In this document: one piece after another, positions 1 to 6,378 of the stretch
Layout of the letters: every line of letters begins with the position of its first letter
Numbering within the stretch: the first letter of the stretch is position 1
Source of the DNA: Rickettsia endosymbiont of Ixodes persulcatus
GTDB lineage: Bacteria; Pseudomonadota; Alphaproteobacteria; Rickettsiales; Rickettsiaceae
Direction of reading: 5' to 3'
Length of the DNA stretch: 8,491 nt
NCBI GenBank assembly: GCA_027293795.1
Contig: JAPYLE010000232.1
Location: 1-8,491 of the forward strand
Translations under genes and position numbers: made by a program
The notes under the pieces: model-generated
Databases searched by the model: none
What the model was told of the DNA's origin: nothing
Seen by the model: the letters and a program-made list of their open reading frames with translations, nothing else

Positions 1-132
1 GATAATAAAATCTTATCTCAAGCGGTAAGCGGTAATTTTAGATTAGAAAGAAAAGACAGAAGGCTTAGTAATGTTATAGCATTCCTTGGTATTGATACAC
101 CAAATAGTTTGGCAAGTAGGATTGCAATGTGG
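1..132 (+). pseudogene. virB4: Inverted internal fragment of virB4 (rvhB4), plus strand
   Basis: Reading the plus strand from base 1 gives 44 uninterrupted codons containing RRLSNVIAFLGIDTPNSLA followed by SRIAMW. This matches my recollection of a rickettsial VirB4 segment well downstream of the Walker A motif, where the VirB4 family has a conserved Leu-x-x-Arg-(Leu/Ile)-x-x-Trp motif. Protein similarity stops at the Trp codon (130-132). The frame then runs on as antisense of the virB4 N-terminal region and ends at TAA 232-234. The fragment therefore faces the N-terminal virB4 piece head-on. It is cut at the window edge, so its upstream extent is unknown. The codons look undamaged, suggesting a recent event or an assembly join. 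It could come from this virB4 or from the second virB4 copy that Rickettsia genomes carry. Confidence 0.75.
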
Positions 133-848
133 GTCGGTAAATATTCGTCAATAGTACCACGCGGTAATGCTATAGGACCGGGTGAATCACCGCAATTAAC
201 TAAAGATGAAAGGAATTCTAAAATTTCACAATAATTACCTGACGGCGTTTGACGAACTCCAAGTAATCTTGCTCCGTAACTTCTGAATGTATTAACCACT
301 CTAGTTGACATTTCTTGAAGATTTTCTTTCATCTCTTTCATGTCGTTTTCCCAAGCGGTTTTATTAGATTTTTGTCTAAGCTTCTTTAGAAAATACTCAA
401 CTATAGCAGCACCGCCGGTATCAGGCTTATATAAAATGCTAACATATAATTCATTAAAAAAAGACTTGCTACCGGCATGTTTTTTACGCCATTCTGCACC
501 TAAATAAGTAATAAAATCATTAGGTACTTTTACAGTAGGATCATAAGTAAATTCAGTATCATCAAATATTACTGCTTTACGTCTTCTAATAGTATGGAAA
601 TACATAACGATATTTCCCGAAGACATATTTTTAAGTAAGGCATTTCTTATATTCTTCTTAATGTCCAAATCTTCATCATCCGCAGTTTCAAAAGAAAAGC
701 CGTTTATTTTAATAACTTGCAATAACGAATTATCTTTAGTTAAAATAGTATTACTATCCCAATGACATTTATAAGGGATAAAATGCGAAGTGGGTCTTTC
801 TTGTTTAGACCTTAATTCTTTAGCTGCTCTAGTTCTAAATAACTTCAT
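18..848 (-). pseudogene. virB4: VirB4 (RvhB4) type IV secretion ATPase, N-terminal part only, broken by fold-back
   Basis: VirB4 is the conserved inner-membrane ATPase that energises type IV secretion channel assembly; the family is about 800 residues. Residues 1-240 of this frame (MKLFRTRAAKELRSKQ to DEYLPTH, bases 129-848) read as a normal rickettsial VirB4 N-terminal domain. It lies before the Walker A and B motifs, so no ATPase motif is present. Residues 241-276 (bases 18-128) are not VirB4: they are the antisense of a virB4 coding segment on the plus strand. The start is supported by a strong AGGTGAGG ribosome binding site just upstream (851-858). The gene follows virB3 in the usual rvh order but is separated from it by a repeat element. 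As written, the product could not be a functional ATPase. Confidence 0.88.
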
Positions 849-906
849 TACCTCACCTGATTTTAACTATTGTTATTTTATTAGTTATTCCTGAAACATT
901 GTACTA

Positions 907-1105
907 ATGTCATTCCCGCGTGGCTTTGTTGAGTGGATCAAAAAACGCGTTCAGTGTCATACCGTGGTTTGACTACGGTATCCAAAAAATAACTTTTAGT
1001 ATATGTTTTTTAACATTTTTATCTGGATCTAACTCACAAGTCGCGGGATGACAACCGATTTACCGAGCCACGCAACAATGCTTTCCCGCATAGGCGGAAT
1101 GACAT
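907..1105. repeat. Rickettsia dispersed repeat between virB3 and virB4
   Basis: This 199-bp element fills most of the 262-bp gap between virB3 and virB4. Its ends are inverted copies of ATGTCATTCC (907-916 and the complement at 1096-1105). Inside is a hairpin at 959-981 with arms ATACCGTGGT / ACTACGGTAT (one mismatch, 3-base loop). It shares the words CCACGCAACAA and (C)CGCG next to TCATTCC with the repeats near 3074-3231 and 3482-3665, so they appear to be members of one dispersed family. The right end sits 5 bp beyond the virB3 stop. No coding frame of note is seen. I cannot assign a published RPE family number from the sequence. Confidence 0.75.
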
Positions 1106-1110
1106 CGGAC

Positions 1111-1398
1111 TCAAATACCATACGAATTTGCTCCGTAGTAAAATTTATTAGGACATTGGCTAGTTCTTGACATTTTATTTAAATATAATTCTATAAACCT
1201 TGGTTCTTTAAAACATATAATATAAGCTATCAAATGCAAAACCGCTGCAATGAATAAAATCATAATACCGTTATTCCAAATAAATACTATCATCGTCATT
1301 ATCATATTTAATGCAGCAAACTTAATACTTACTCCAAATATCATCGGCGGTCTAGTTAACCCTACAAATAAAAGATCGGATGCTAATGCTCCTGCCAT
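1111..1398 (-). CDS. virB3: VirB3 (RvhB3) type IV secretion inner-membrane protein
   Basis: VirB3 is a small inner-membrane subunit that works with VirB4 in the type IV secretion apparatus. The 95-residue product has the family's N-terminal pattern, with LFVGLTRPPMIFGVSIKF at about 10-27 holding the conserved Gly-Leu-Thr-Arg-Pro. Two hydrophobic spans follow at about 26-42 and 45-62, then a polar tail rich in basic and aromatic residues. Length is normal for the family. The ATG is preceded by a good AAGAGAGG site. It lies 49 bp after the argB-like gene and before virB4, the standard rickettsial order. The stop is followed almost immediately by a dispersed repeat, so virB3-virB4 coupling looks loosened here. 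Confidence 0.93.
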   Translation of the reverse strand: MAGALASDLLFVGLTRPPMIFGVSIKFAALNMIMTMIVFIWNNGIMILFIAAVLHLIAYIICFKEPRFIELYLNKMSRTSQCPNKFYYGANSYGI

Positions 1399-1426
1399 AA
1401 AAAACCTCTCTTAATTTATCACTAAT

Positions 1427-1449
1427 AGCGGATTATGCAATAATTCGCT
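1427..1449. other. Small hairpin at argB-like stop codon
   Basis: AGCGGATTAT / ATAATTCGCT arms (nine of ten pairs, loop of three) overlap the stop codon of the argB-like gene and precede virB3. There is no U-run after it on the minus strand, so it is not a convincing intrinsic terminator. It could attenuate or process the transcript ahead of virB3. This is structure only, with no functional evidence. Confidence 0.4.
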
Positions 1450-2380
1450 ACTTGCATTCATTTATATTTATATCAAACATAGTTGACAATATTGAATTCG
1501 GTACTTTGCTATTTACAAAATGTACATAATCGTTATTATTTTCAAGTGCATTAACTGCTATTTTAATTAATTCTTCTTCGACAAAATTATTACTATCATC
1601 TAACATTGATTTCAATAAGTTAATATCTCGTATTTTTATATTATACGGAAGTGTCTTAGATACCTGTAATATCTCATATGGCAATATTAAATGTTCTGCA
1701 CCTAATGCAGAAGCAATTGTTGCTACCGTTAAATTAACATTTAATAAATGCGTTTTCTCCTGATTATCGTTAGCAAACGGTGCTATTACAGGTATAATAT
1801 TATTATCTTCAAAATTTAATAAAATTTCCGGATTAATCATAATAGGCTCACTTAAAAAACCAATATTTATAACATCATGATTTACAATTTTTCGGTGAGA
1901 TAATTTTGATTTTTTTGCTTGCAGTAAATTAGCATCCTTACCTGAAATACCAACTGCATAACAACCTATACTACTTAACTTTGTTACTATAAGCTTGTTA
2001 ACGTAACTGGATAAAATCTCCATAATCATAGGATTATTTAGAGAACTATAGTCGCTTATTTTACTAATTTTTTGACTAAAATTTTCATCTATTTGTGATA
2101 TTAAAGACGAACTTCGTAAATCAATATGATCATGTACTATATATATTTTAGCACCACACATCTCAAGCAATCTAACAGATTCAATAAAAGCCGTAAATAA
2201 TTTATCGTCAATAATAATAGTAGCAGGTAATTTTAGAACTATTACTTGATTCTTCAGCTCACTACTACACTTTATTATATTCTTAATTATAGCAATGTTA
2301 TTTAATGAAGAAATACTATCTACCTCTTTACCTTTGAGGTGTGATACATTTTGCCAAACTAGCTTTAAGTTCTCTTGCAC
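1448..2380 (-). CDS. ArgB-like amino-acid kinase (acetylglutamate kinase homolog), degenerate active site
   Basis: The 310-residue product is a homolog of N-acetylglutamate kinase, which phosphorylates acetylglutamate in arginine synthesis. Visible family blocks: a strand with Lys50 (VIVLKLPA) where ArgB has Lys-x-Gly-Gly; IVHDHID at 81-87 where ArgB has the glycine-rich IVHGGG; GISGKDANLL at 144-153; IIPVIAPF at 195-202; NVNLTVATIASALGA at 214-228; and a C-terminal VHFVNSKVPNSIL. The nucleotide/substrate glycine loops are lost, the catalytic Asp of the NVNAD block is Thr, and no clear GGM-x-x-K motif remains. The start is GTG at 2378-2380, supported by an AGGAG site 8 bases upstream (2389-2393). 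It overlaps engB by 53 bp. Rickettsia lacks an arginine pathway, so a changed or non-catalytic role is likely; the product may still bind a ligand. Confidence 0.75.
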   Translation of the reverse strand: MQENLKLVWQNVSHLKGKEVDSISSLNNIAIIKNIIKCSSELKNQVIVLKLPATIIIDDKLFTAFIESVRLLEMCGAKIYIVHDHIDLRSSSLISQIDENFSQKISKISDYSSLNNPMIMEILSSYVNKLIVTKLSSIGCYAVGISGKDANLLQAKKSKLSHRKIVNHDVINIGFLSEPIMINPEILLNFEDNNIIPVIAPFANDNQEKTHLLNVNLTVATIASALGAEHLILPYEILQVSKTLPYNIKIRDINLLKSMLDDSNNFVEEELIKIAVNALENNNDYVHFVNSKVPNSILSTMFDININECK

Positions 2381-2972
2381 CTTCTGTACTCCTACTACTT
2401 ACATACATAACATTACATGAGTAGTGTAAAGTTGCAAGAAAATTCTGTGCTTCATCAGTAAGGTTTTTACGATCCGTAACTTTATCGGACTTTGTAAAAA
2501 TAATTTGAAAATTTCGTTTATTTTTAAGTAATAGCTCAGCTACTTTTTTATCGTTTTCTTTTATGCCTCTTCTTGAGTCAATCAATAAGTTAACTAACCT
2601 TAAATTATGGATATTTCGTAAATAATAACTAATTAACACCTCCCACTGTTCTTTGACTGATATAGGGACATTAGCAAAACCATAGCCTGGAAGATCAACT
2701 ATAATAAGTTTATCTGCAAGGTTAAAGAAATTGATTTGCCTAGTACGCCCCGGAGTATTAGAAACTTTAGCAAGATTTTTATTATTACATATCGTGTTTA
2801 TTAGACTTGATTTGCCAACATTTGATTTACCGACAAAAGCAATTTCCGGTAATGAAAAATTGGGGATTTGATTTATATTCATAGCACCGGCTACAAATTT
2901 AGTTTGATGACGAAAAAGCTTGCTGCTATAAGTCGATTTTTTATTATTTATCGCTTTCTCATTATTAGTCAT
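2328..2972 (-). CDS. engB: EngB/YihA/YsxC ribosome-biogenesis GTPase
   Basis: This is a TRAFAC-class GTPase needed for assembly of the large ribosomal subunit. All G motifs are visible in 214 residues: P-loop GKSNVGKS at 48-55, switch I segment TPGRTRQINFF at 73-83, G3 DLPGYG at 93-98, G4 TKSD at 160-163 and G5 VSS at 191-193. The first ~30 residues are a basic, Asn/Lys-rich leader typical of the family. Length is normal and there are no lesions. The 3' end overlaps the GTG start of the argB-like gene by 53 bp, so the two are probably co-transcribed. Upstream is a 359-bp gap containing a repeat, and no clear promoter could be placed there. The ribosome binding site is weak. Confidence 0.95.
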   Translation of the reverse strand: MTNNEKAINNKKSTYSSKLFRHQTKFVAGAMNINQIPNFSLPEIAFVGKSNVGKSSLINTICNNKNLAKVSNTPGRTRQINFFNLADKLIIVDLPGYGFANVPISVKEQWEVLISYYLRNIHNLRLVNLLIDSRRGIKENDKKVAELLLKNKRNFQIIFTKSDKVTDRKNLTDEAQNFLATLHYSCNVMYVSSRSTEGARELKASLAKCITPQR

Positions 2973-3073
2973 AGTTTTTTAGATTTGATAAATTTGTAGG
3001 TGTTGTATAAACTTTCTAAATCATCATTGCGAAAAAAATTAGGTTTTGTTGCATAGCTCAGAAAATAGCCAAA

Positions 3074-3231
3074 ATATCATTCCTAGCTAAAAGCGGGAAT
3101 CCAGCAAAACATATAAGTTTTTTTATCAAATATATAATTTTTGTATCAATTAAAGTTATTTTTATGGACCACGGGGCGACACCCAGCGGATTTTACCGAT
3201 CCACGCAACAACATTTTCGCGAGAATAACAT
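3074..3231. repeat. Degraded Rickettsia dispersed repeat upstream of engB
   Basis: The 359-bp gap between the initiator tRNA and engB (2973-3331) has no gene. It contains a degraded copy of the same repeat type found next to virB3. The ends are ATATCATTCCT (3074) and GAGAATAACAT (3221-3231), imperfect inverted copies of the ATGTCATTCC end. The inner word GATCCACGCAACAACA (3199-3214) matches the copies at 1070 and 3649. The middle is AT-rich. A further TCATTGCGA-like scrap lies just left of it near 3022-3055. Confidence 0.6.
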
Positions 3232-3331
3232 CGATCTATACAACGATGCCTATCAAGAAACTATCATAACTTCTTGGAGTTACCGAGTTGTTCAACAACC
3301 TAAAAAATAACTTTACTGAAAATATAAAATA

Positions 3332-3408
<77 letters not shown>

Positions 3409-3481
3409 ATAATTGAGAATCAATGAACTTTGATGCCTGTGTTATATCATGACTAAATCCACTACTATACGAACGTTCAGG

Positions 3482-3665
3482 ATGTCATTCCTGCGTAAGA
3501 CTTGCTTGCGTGGATACTAAATTGTCATGAGCTAAGTGACTGAAAGGAGCGTGGCAATCCAGTTAAACAATGCTAAAGATTAGCATTGTTTAACTGGATT
3601 GCTTCGTCAATTTACTATTGTAAATTTCCTCGCAATGGCGAAAAACTGATCCACGCAACAAAGCA
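3482..3665. repeat. Rickettsia composite palindromic repeat between rpmE and tRNA-fMet
   Basis: The gap 3409-3692 has no gene. It holds a composite repeat starting with the ATGTCATTCC end (3482-3491) and ending in GATCCACGCAACAAAGC (3648-3664), with a second palindromic unit embedded in it. The embedded unit reads GGAGCGTGGCAATCC, a long perfect hairpin, then GGATTGCTTCGTCAATTTAC and CCTCGCAATGG. This is the CAATGxCGAGG / GAAGCAATCC type of repeat common in Rickettsiales. The arrangement suggests one repeat inserted into another. Confidence 0.7.
3554..3602. repeat. Perfect 23-bp-arm hairpin
   Basis: Bases 3554-3576 and 3580-3602 are exact reverse complements around a 3-base loop (AGA), beginning GCAATCCAGTT and ending AACTGGATTGC. 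It lies 91 bp downstream of rpmE and upstream of the initiator tRNA, so it could stabilise or terminate the rpmB-rpmE transcript. No U-tract follows, so factor-independent termination is not supported. Perfect arms suggest a young or actively corrected copy. Confidence 0.8.
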
Positions 3666-3692
3666 TAGCTTATGAATCCAAGAAATATAAGC

Positions 3693-3929
3693 CTAACTAG
3701 CTTCTTTCTTACTACCGAAAGAAAGACCTGAGAATCTTTTATTAAAATCACTAACACTTTTGTTCGATTGATTTACTACATTTCCGGAATCTTTATTCCA
3801 TGCCGGATGCTTTCTAAAATCAACATCCATTAAAATCTCACCTGTAGGATGAGTTGACATTGTTTCAAAAACATCACTTCCTACTTTAATCAAAAGCTTT
3901 TTATATTCTGGATGTATACCGCTTTTCAT
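3693..3929 (-). CDS. rpmE: 50S ribosomal protein L31
   Basis: L31 is a component of the large subunit that bridges toward the small-subunit head. The 78-residue product begins MKSGIHPEYKKLLIKVGSDV, the L31 signature IHPxY, and ends in a Ser/Lys-rich tail with FNKRFSGL. The Cys residues that bind zinc in the C+ form are absent, so this is a zinc-independent (C-) type. Its ATG overlaps the TGA stop of rpmB as ATGA (3926-3929), which implies translational coupling. It is the last gene before a repeat-filled gap. Confidence 0.95.
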   Translation of the reverse strand: MKSGIHPEYKKLLIKVGSDVFETMSTHPTGEILMDVDFRKHPAWNKDSGNVVNQSNKSVSDFNKRFSGLSFGSKKEAS

Positions 3930-4219
3930 AATGATTTTGCCGTTTTAGTCTGAATTATTTTTTTCTTAATAGCTCTAGCCGTACTAGATAAAATATTATA
4001 ATCGGCTTTTAGAATATATGCATCAAAACCGCCGGCTTTTTCCACTGTACTAATACATCTAGCATTAACCGATAATCTATATTCTCCGGCTGTTATATCA
4101 CTTTTAAACTTAACTGACCTTAAATTAGGCTCAAAACGTCTTCTAGTTTTACGCTGAGAATGTGATACATTATTGCCGTATAAAACACCCACACCTGTGA
4201 GTTCGCACTTACGAGACAT
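3926..4219 (-). CDS. rpmB: 50S ribosomal protein L28
   Basis: L28 is a small basic protein of the large ribosomal subunit. The 97-residue product starts MSRKCELTGVGVLYGNNVSH and has the RRRFEPNLRSVKF block (27-39) characteristic of L28, then a Lys-rich C-terminus. Length is typical of alphaproteobacterial L28. It is the first gene of a two-gene unit with rpmE. A near-consensus sigma70 promoter lies 38 bp upstream of the start, with an AAGG ribosome binding site about 10 bases before the ATG. Confidence 0.96.
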   Translation of the reverse strand: MSRKCELTGVGVLYGNNVSHSQRKTRRRFEPNLRSVKFKSDITAGEYRLSVNARCISTVEKAGGFDAYILKADYNILSSTARAIKKKIIQTKTAKSL

Positions 4220-4257
4220 AAGCTAAATACCTTAAAACAAATATACAACAGATAAGA

Positions 4258-4286
4258 AGTATAAAGTAATACTACCCTAGTGTCAA
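4258..4286 (-). promoter_or_regulatory. Sigma70 promoter of rpmB-rpmE
   Basis: On the minus strand, -35 TTGACA (4281-4286, perfect consensus) is separated by exactly 17 bp from -10 TATACT (4258-4263, five of six). It predicts a start near 4250 and a leader of about 30 nt before rpmB. It is the best promoter in the window and begins 8 bp after the stop of the small membrane protein gene. Confidence 0.85.
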
Positions 4287-4293
4287 GAGGTAA

Positions 4294-4542
4294 TTATGGT
4301 CCATTTAGTGAAGAAATAAAGATAGGTACAATGTATTTATACGTGAAATAGGCAAAAGCCAAACCTAAAATAGTACCGATAACTACTATACAGAATTTTG
4401 CAGGACTAAAAATTAAAATAACTATTCCAAGAATAATTACTATTTTTATTATATCATCTGCCGTATAAGAACTATTATTTACAGCATAAACATTTAGATT
4501 TATACCTAAAAATATTATTACAAATAATAAATTTCTTAACAT
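4294..4542 (-). CDS. Small membrane protein with signal peptide, unknown function
   Basis: I do not recognise the family. The 82-residue product has a likely signal peptide (MLRNLLFVIIFLGINLNVYA, possible cleavage after Ala20), a short Asn/Ser/Asp stretch (22-30), then two hydrophobic spans at about 31-47 and 50-68 split by a Pro-Ala-Lys turn, ending in a hydrophobic tail to Pro82. An ACTGAGG ribosome binding site 7-8 bases before the ATG supports the start. It follows mlaF by 40 bp on the same strand, so it may share its transcript. The layout (signal peptide plus two membrane helices in under 100 residues) resembles VirB2-type pilins in outline only; no sequence motif confirms that. Confidence 0.7.
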   Translation of the reverse strand: MLRNLLFVIIFLGINLNVYAVNNSSYTADDIIKIVIILGIVILIFSPAKFCIVVIGTILGLAFAYFTYKYIVPIFISSLNGP

Positions 4543-4564
4543 TTTATACCTCAGTAATGCGAAT

Positions 4565-4586
4565 TTAGGATAAATTTTTATCCTAA
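4565..4586. other. Perfect 22-bp palindrome overlapping the mlaF stop
   Basis: TTAGGATAAA and TTTATCCTAA form 10-bp arms with a 2-base centre, overlapping the mlaF stop codon at 4583-4585. No T-run follows on the minus strand, so terminator activity is doubtful. It could be a weak transcript-end hairpin or a binding site, upstream of the small membrane protein gene. Confidence 0.45.
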
Positions 4587-5344
4587 TTAAAATCTATAGG
4601 ACCGGTAGTTAATCCATTTATAAATTGTTTTAAATAAGGATTATCACTATTACGCATTTCATCTTTACTGCCGTACCATTTAATTTTTCCTTGATAAATC
4701 ATAGCTACTTCTTTAGCTATTTTTTCGGCACTAACCATATCGTGAGTTATAGTAATCATAGTTGCCCCAAGCTCCTCTTGTATTTTTATAATTAATTCAT
4801 TGATAACATTTGCCATTATAGGATCAAGCCCTGTGGTCGGTTCATCAAGAAATAAAATCGACGGTGTACTACAAATAGCCCTAGCAAGGGCGACTCTTTT
4901 TTGCATTCCTCCCGATAATTCGGAAGGATAAAGATCGAGTATTCTAGGAGATAAACCGACGGATTTAAGCTTTGCAGCGGCAAGGTCATTTTTTTCTTTC
5001 TTAGACAATTTTTTAGTCTCGAAAGTAATATTATCGCATACATTTAAGGAGTCAAATAATGCTCCGCCTTGGAATAAAAAGCCTATACCGTCCATAACCT
5101 CAAATTTTTGTTTACTTGAGATATCTTGGATTTCTACATTATCAATAAAAATTTTACCTTTATCGGGTTTAATCAGCCCTACTATATTTTTAATTAGAAC
5201 CGATTTGCCGCTACCGGAGCCGCCTAAAATAACTAATGAACTACCCTTTTTTACATCCAAATCTATTCCATCTAACACCTTATGATTAGCAAATGATTTA
5301 TATAATGACCGAATTTTAATTTTAAATTCTTCTGTTGCACTCAT
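4583..5344 (-). CDS. mlaF: MlaF, ATP-binding subunit of phospholipid-trafficking ABC transporter
   Basis: MlaF is the cytoplasmic ATPase of the Mla complex, which moves phospholipids between the inner and outer membranes and keeps the outer membrane asymmetric. The 253 residues hold a complete ABC set: Walker A GGSGSGKS 41-48, Q-loop Gln92, signature LSGGMQKR 143-150, Walker B ILFLDE 163-168 with GLD at 172-174, and switch His201. The Met after the signature Gly-Gly and the TGLDP text are typical of the MlaF/Mkl branch. It starts 3 bp after the mlaE stop, so the pair is a tight operon. No mlaD (MCE protein), mlaC or mlaB follows; in Rickettsia these, if present, lie elsewhere. Confidence 0.92.
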   Translation of the reverse strand: MSATEEFKIKIRSLYKSFANHKVLDGIDLDVKKGSSLVILGGSGSGKSVLIKNIVGLIKPDKGKIFIDNVEIQDISSKQKFEVMDGIGFLFQGGALFDSLNVCDNITFETKKLSKKEKNDLAAAKLKSVGLSPRILDLYPSELSGGMQKRVALARAICSTPSILFLDEPTTGLDPIMANVINELIIKIQEELGATMITITHDMVSAEKIAKEVAMIYQGKIKWYGSKDEMRNSDNPYLKQFINGLTTGPIDFN

Positions 5345-5347
5345 AAT

Positions 5348-6127
5348 CTATACTTTAAAAAATAATTCGGTTATTAAATAATTGCTTATTAAGATAAGAA
5401 TAGAAGAATTTACTACTGCCGAGGTAGTTGCTCTTCCGACTCCCTTAGCCCCTTTACCTGAATAATAGCCGCTATAGCAACTTATTATAGAAATAATAAA
5501 CCCAAAAACTCCCGCTTTAACAAGACCGGAAATTACGTCAACTGGCTCTAAATACTGAAAAGTACTGGTTAAATAAGCTGCACCATTAAAATCAAGTTTA
5601 TATACACCTACCAAATAACCGCCCATAACACCGATTACATCCCCGATTAAAACAAGACAAGGCATTGTAACAATAGCTACTATCACTCTTGGGAACACTA
5701 AATATTTAATAGGATTGGTAGATAAAGTATATAAAGCATCTACTTGCTCCGTTACTCTCATTGTTGCTATTTCGGCAGCAATCGATGCTCCAACTCTTCC
5801 TGCTACCATTAGTCCAGCTAAGACAGGTCCAAGTTCTCTAGTCAGCGATAATACTACTACCGTTGCAATGGAACTTTCAGCTGAGAAACGGGAAAAGCCG
5901 GTATAGCTCTGTAATGCAAGTACCGCACCTGAAAAGAAAGCTGTCATAGCAACGACCGGCAAAGAGTAAAACCCAATAAATAATAATTGCCGAATTATTA
6001 AACTAAAATATAAAGGTGGTCTTATAATACTGCTAACGGCAGCAAAGCTAAATAGAGAAAAACTGCCTATATTTTGAGCAAACTTTATGGTACGTTTACC
6101 TACTGAATTAGCCATATTTAATAACAT
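5348..6127 (-). CDS. mlaE: MlaE, permease subunit of phospholipid-trafficking ABC transporter
   Basis: This is the integral membrane partner of MlaF. The 259-residue product has about five hydrophobic spans (roughly 50-72, 88-110, 145-170, 200-218 and 238-255). It also has the diagnostic MlaE core RELGPVLAGLMVAGRVGAS (97-115) followed by AAEIATMRVTEQVDAL, plus the C-terminal KGVGRATTSAVV. Length is normal. Two starts are possible, Met1 (6127) and Met5 (6115); neither has a strong ribosome binding site and I kept the longer. It leads the mlaE-mlaF pair. The upstream region holds a repeat scrap and a palindromic element, and no promoter stands out. Confidence 0.92.
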   Translation of the reverse strand: MLLNMANSVGKRTIKFAQNIGSFSLFSFAAVSSIIRPPLYFSLIIRQLLFIGFYSLPVVAMTAFFSGAVLALQSYTGFSRFSAESSIATVVVLSLTRELGPVLAGLMVAGRVGASIAAEIATMRVTEQVDALYTLSTNPIKYLVFPRVIVAIVTMPCLVLIGDVIGVMGGYLVGVYKLDFNGAAYLTSTFQYLEPVDVISGLVKAGVFGFIISIISCYSGYYSGKGAKGVGRATTSAVVNSSILILISNYLITELFFKV

Positions 6128-6160
6128 TTGTGTATATCTTTTTCTATAATTTAAGTGTTT

Positions 6161-6191
6161 TACTGGATTTCCGCCTTCGCAGGAATGACAT
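6161..6191. repeat. Single-ended scrap of dispersed repeat
   Basis: TACTGGATTT CCGCCTTCGC AGGAATGACAT ends in the same GGAATGACAT terminus as the repeat at 907-1105. No partner end is seen nearby, so it is probably a decayed remnant. It lies 34 bp upstream of mlaE. Confidence 0.5.
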
Positions 6192-6254
6192 ATAAGGCTG
6201 CTTACACCTTACGAAAACATAACATCTTTAAAAATTATCCGGTATTATAAGCCG

Positions 6255-6378
6255 GTATACGCAGATCAACTTCAAAAAGAGCAAGGAGACTACAAGACGA
6301 GGAGCGGAGCGTATACTTACGTGAGCACCGCCGTACTTGTGGACGACACAGCCAATTTTTGAAGTTCATCGAGTATAC
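6255..6378. repeat. Rickettsia palindromic element overlapping the 3' end of alr
   Basis: This 124-bp element is bounded by GTATAC (6255-6260 and 6373-6378), with long imperfect inverted arms that include AACTTCAAAAA (6268-6278) against TTTTTGAAGTT (6356-6366). The core carries GAGGAGCGGAGCGTATAC and a GC-richer GAGCACCGCCGTACTTG stretch. I recognise this text as a high-copy rickettsial palindromic repeat but cannot name the RPE family. It occupies most of the gap between alr and mlaE and supplies the end of the alr reading frame. Confidence 0.75.

Noticed and set aside
1..234. Plus-strand gene of 77 codons entering from the left
   Set aside because: Only codons 1-44 are real virB4 sequence; the remainder is antisense of the virB4 N-terminal region.
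3554..3602. Rho-independent terminator for rpmE
   Set aside because: The hairpin is strong, but no T-run follows it on the minus strand and it belongs to a repeat element.
4294..4542. VirB2 pilin call for the small membrane protein
   Set aside because: Only the architecture matches; there is no pilin sequence signature and it is not within the virB cluster.
4816..5043. Minus-strand open frame of 75 codons
   Set aside because: It is an alternative-frame shadow inside mlaF.
5715..5906. Plus-strand open frame of 63 codons
   Set aside because: It is antisense to the conserved core of mlaE and has no family features.
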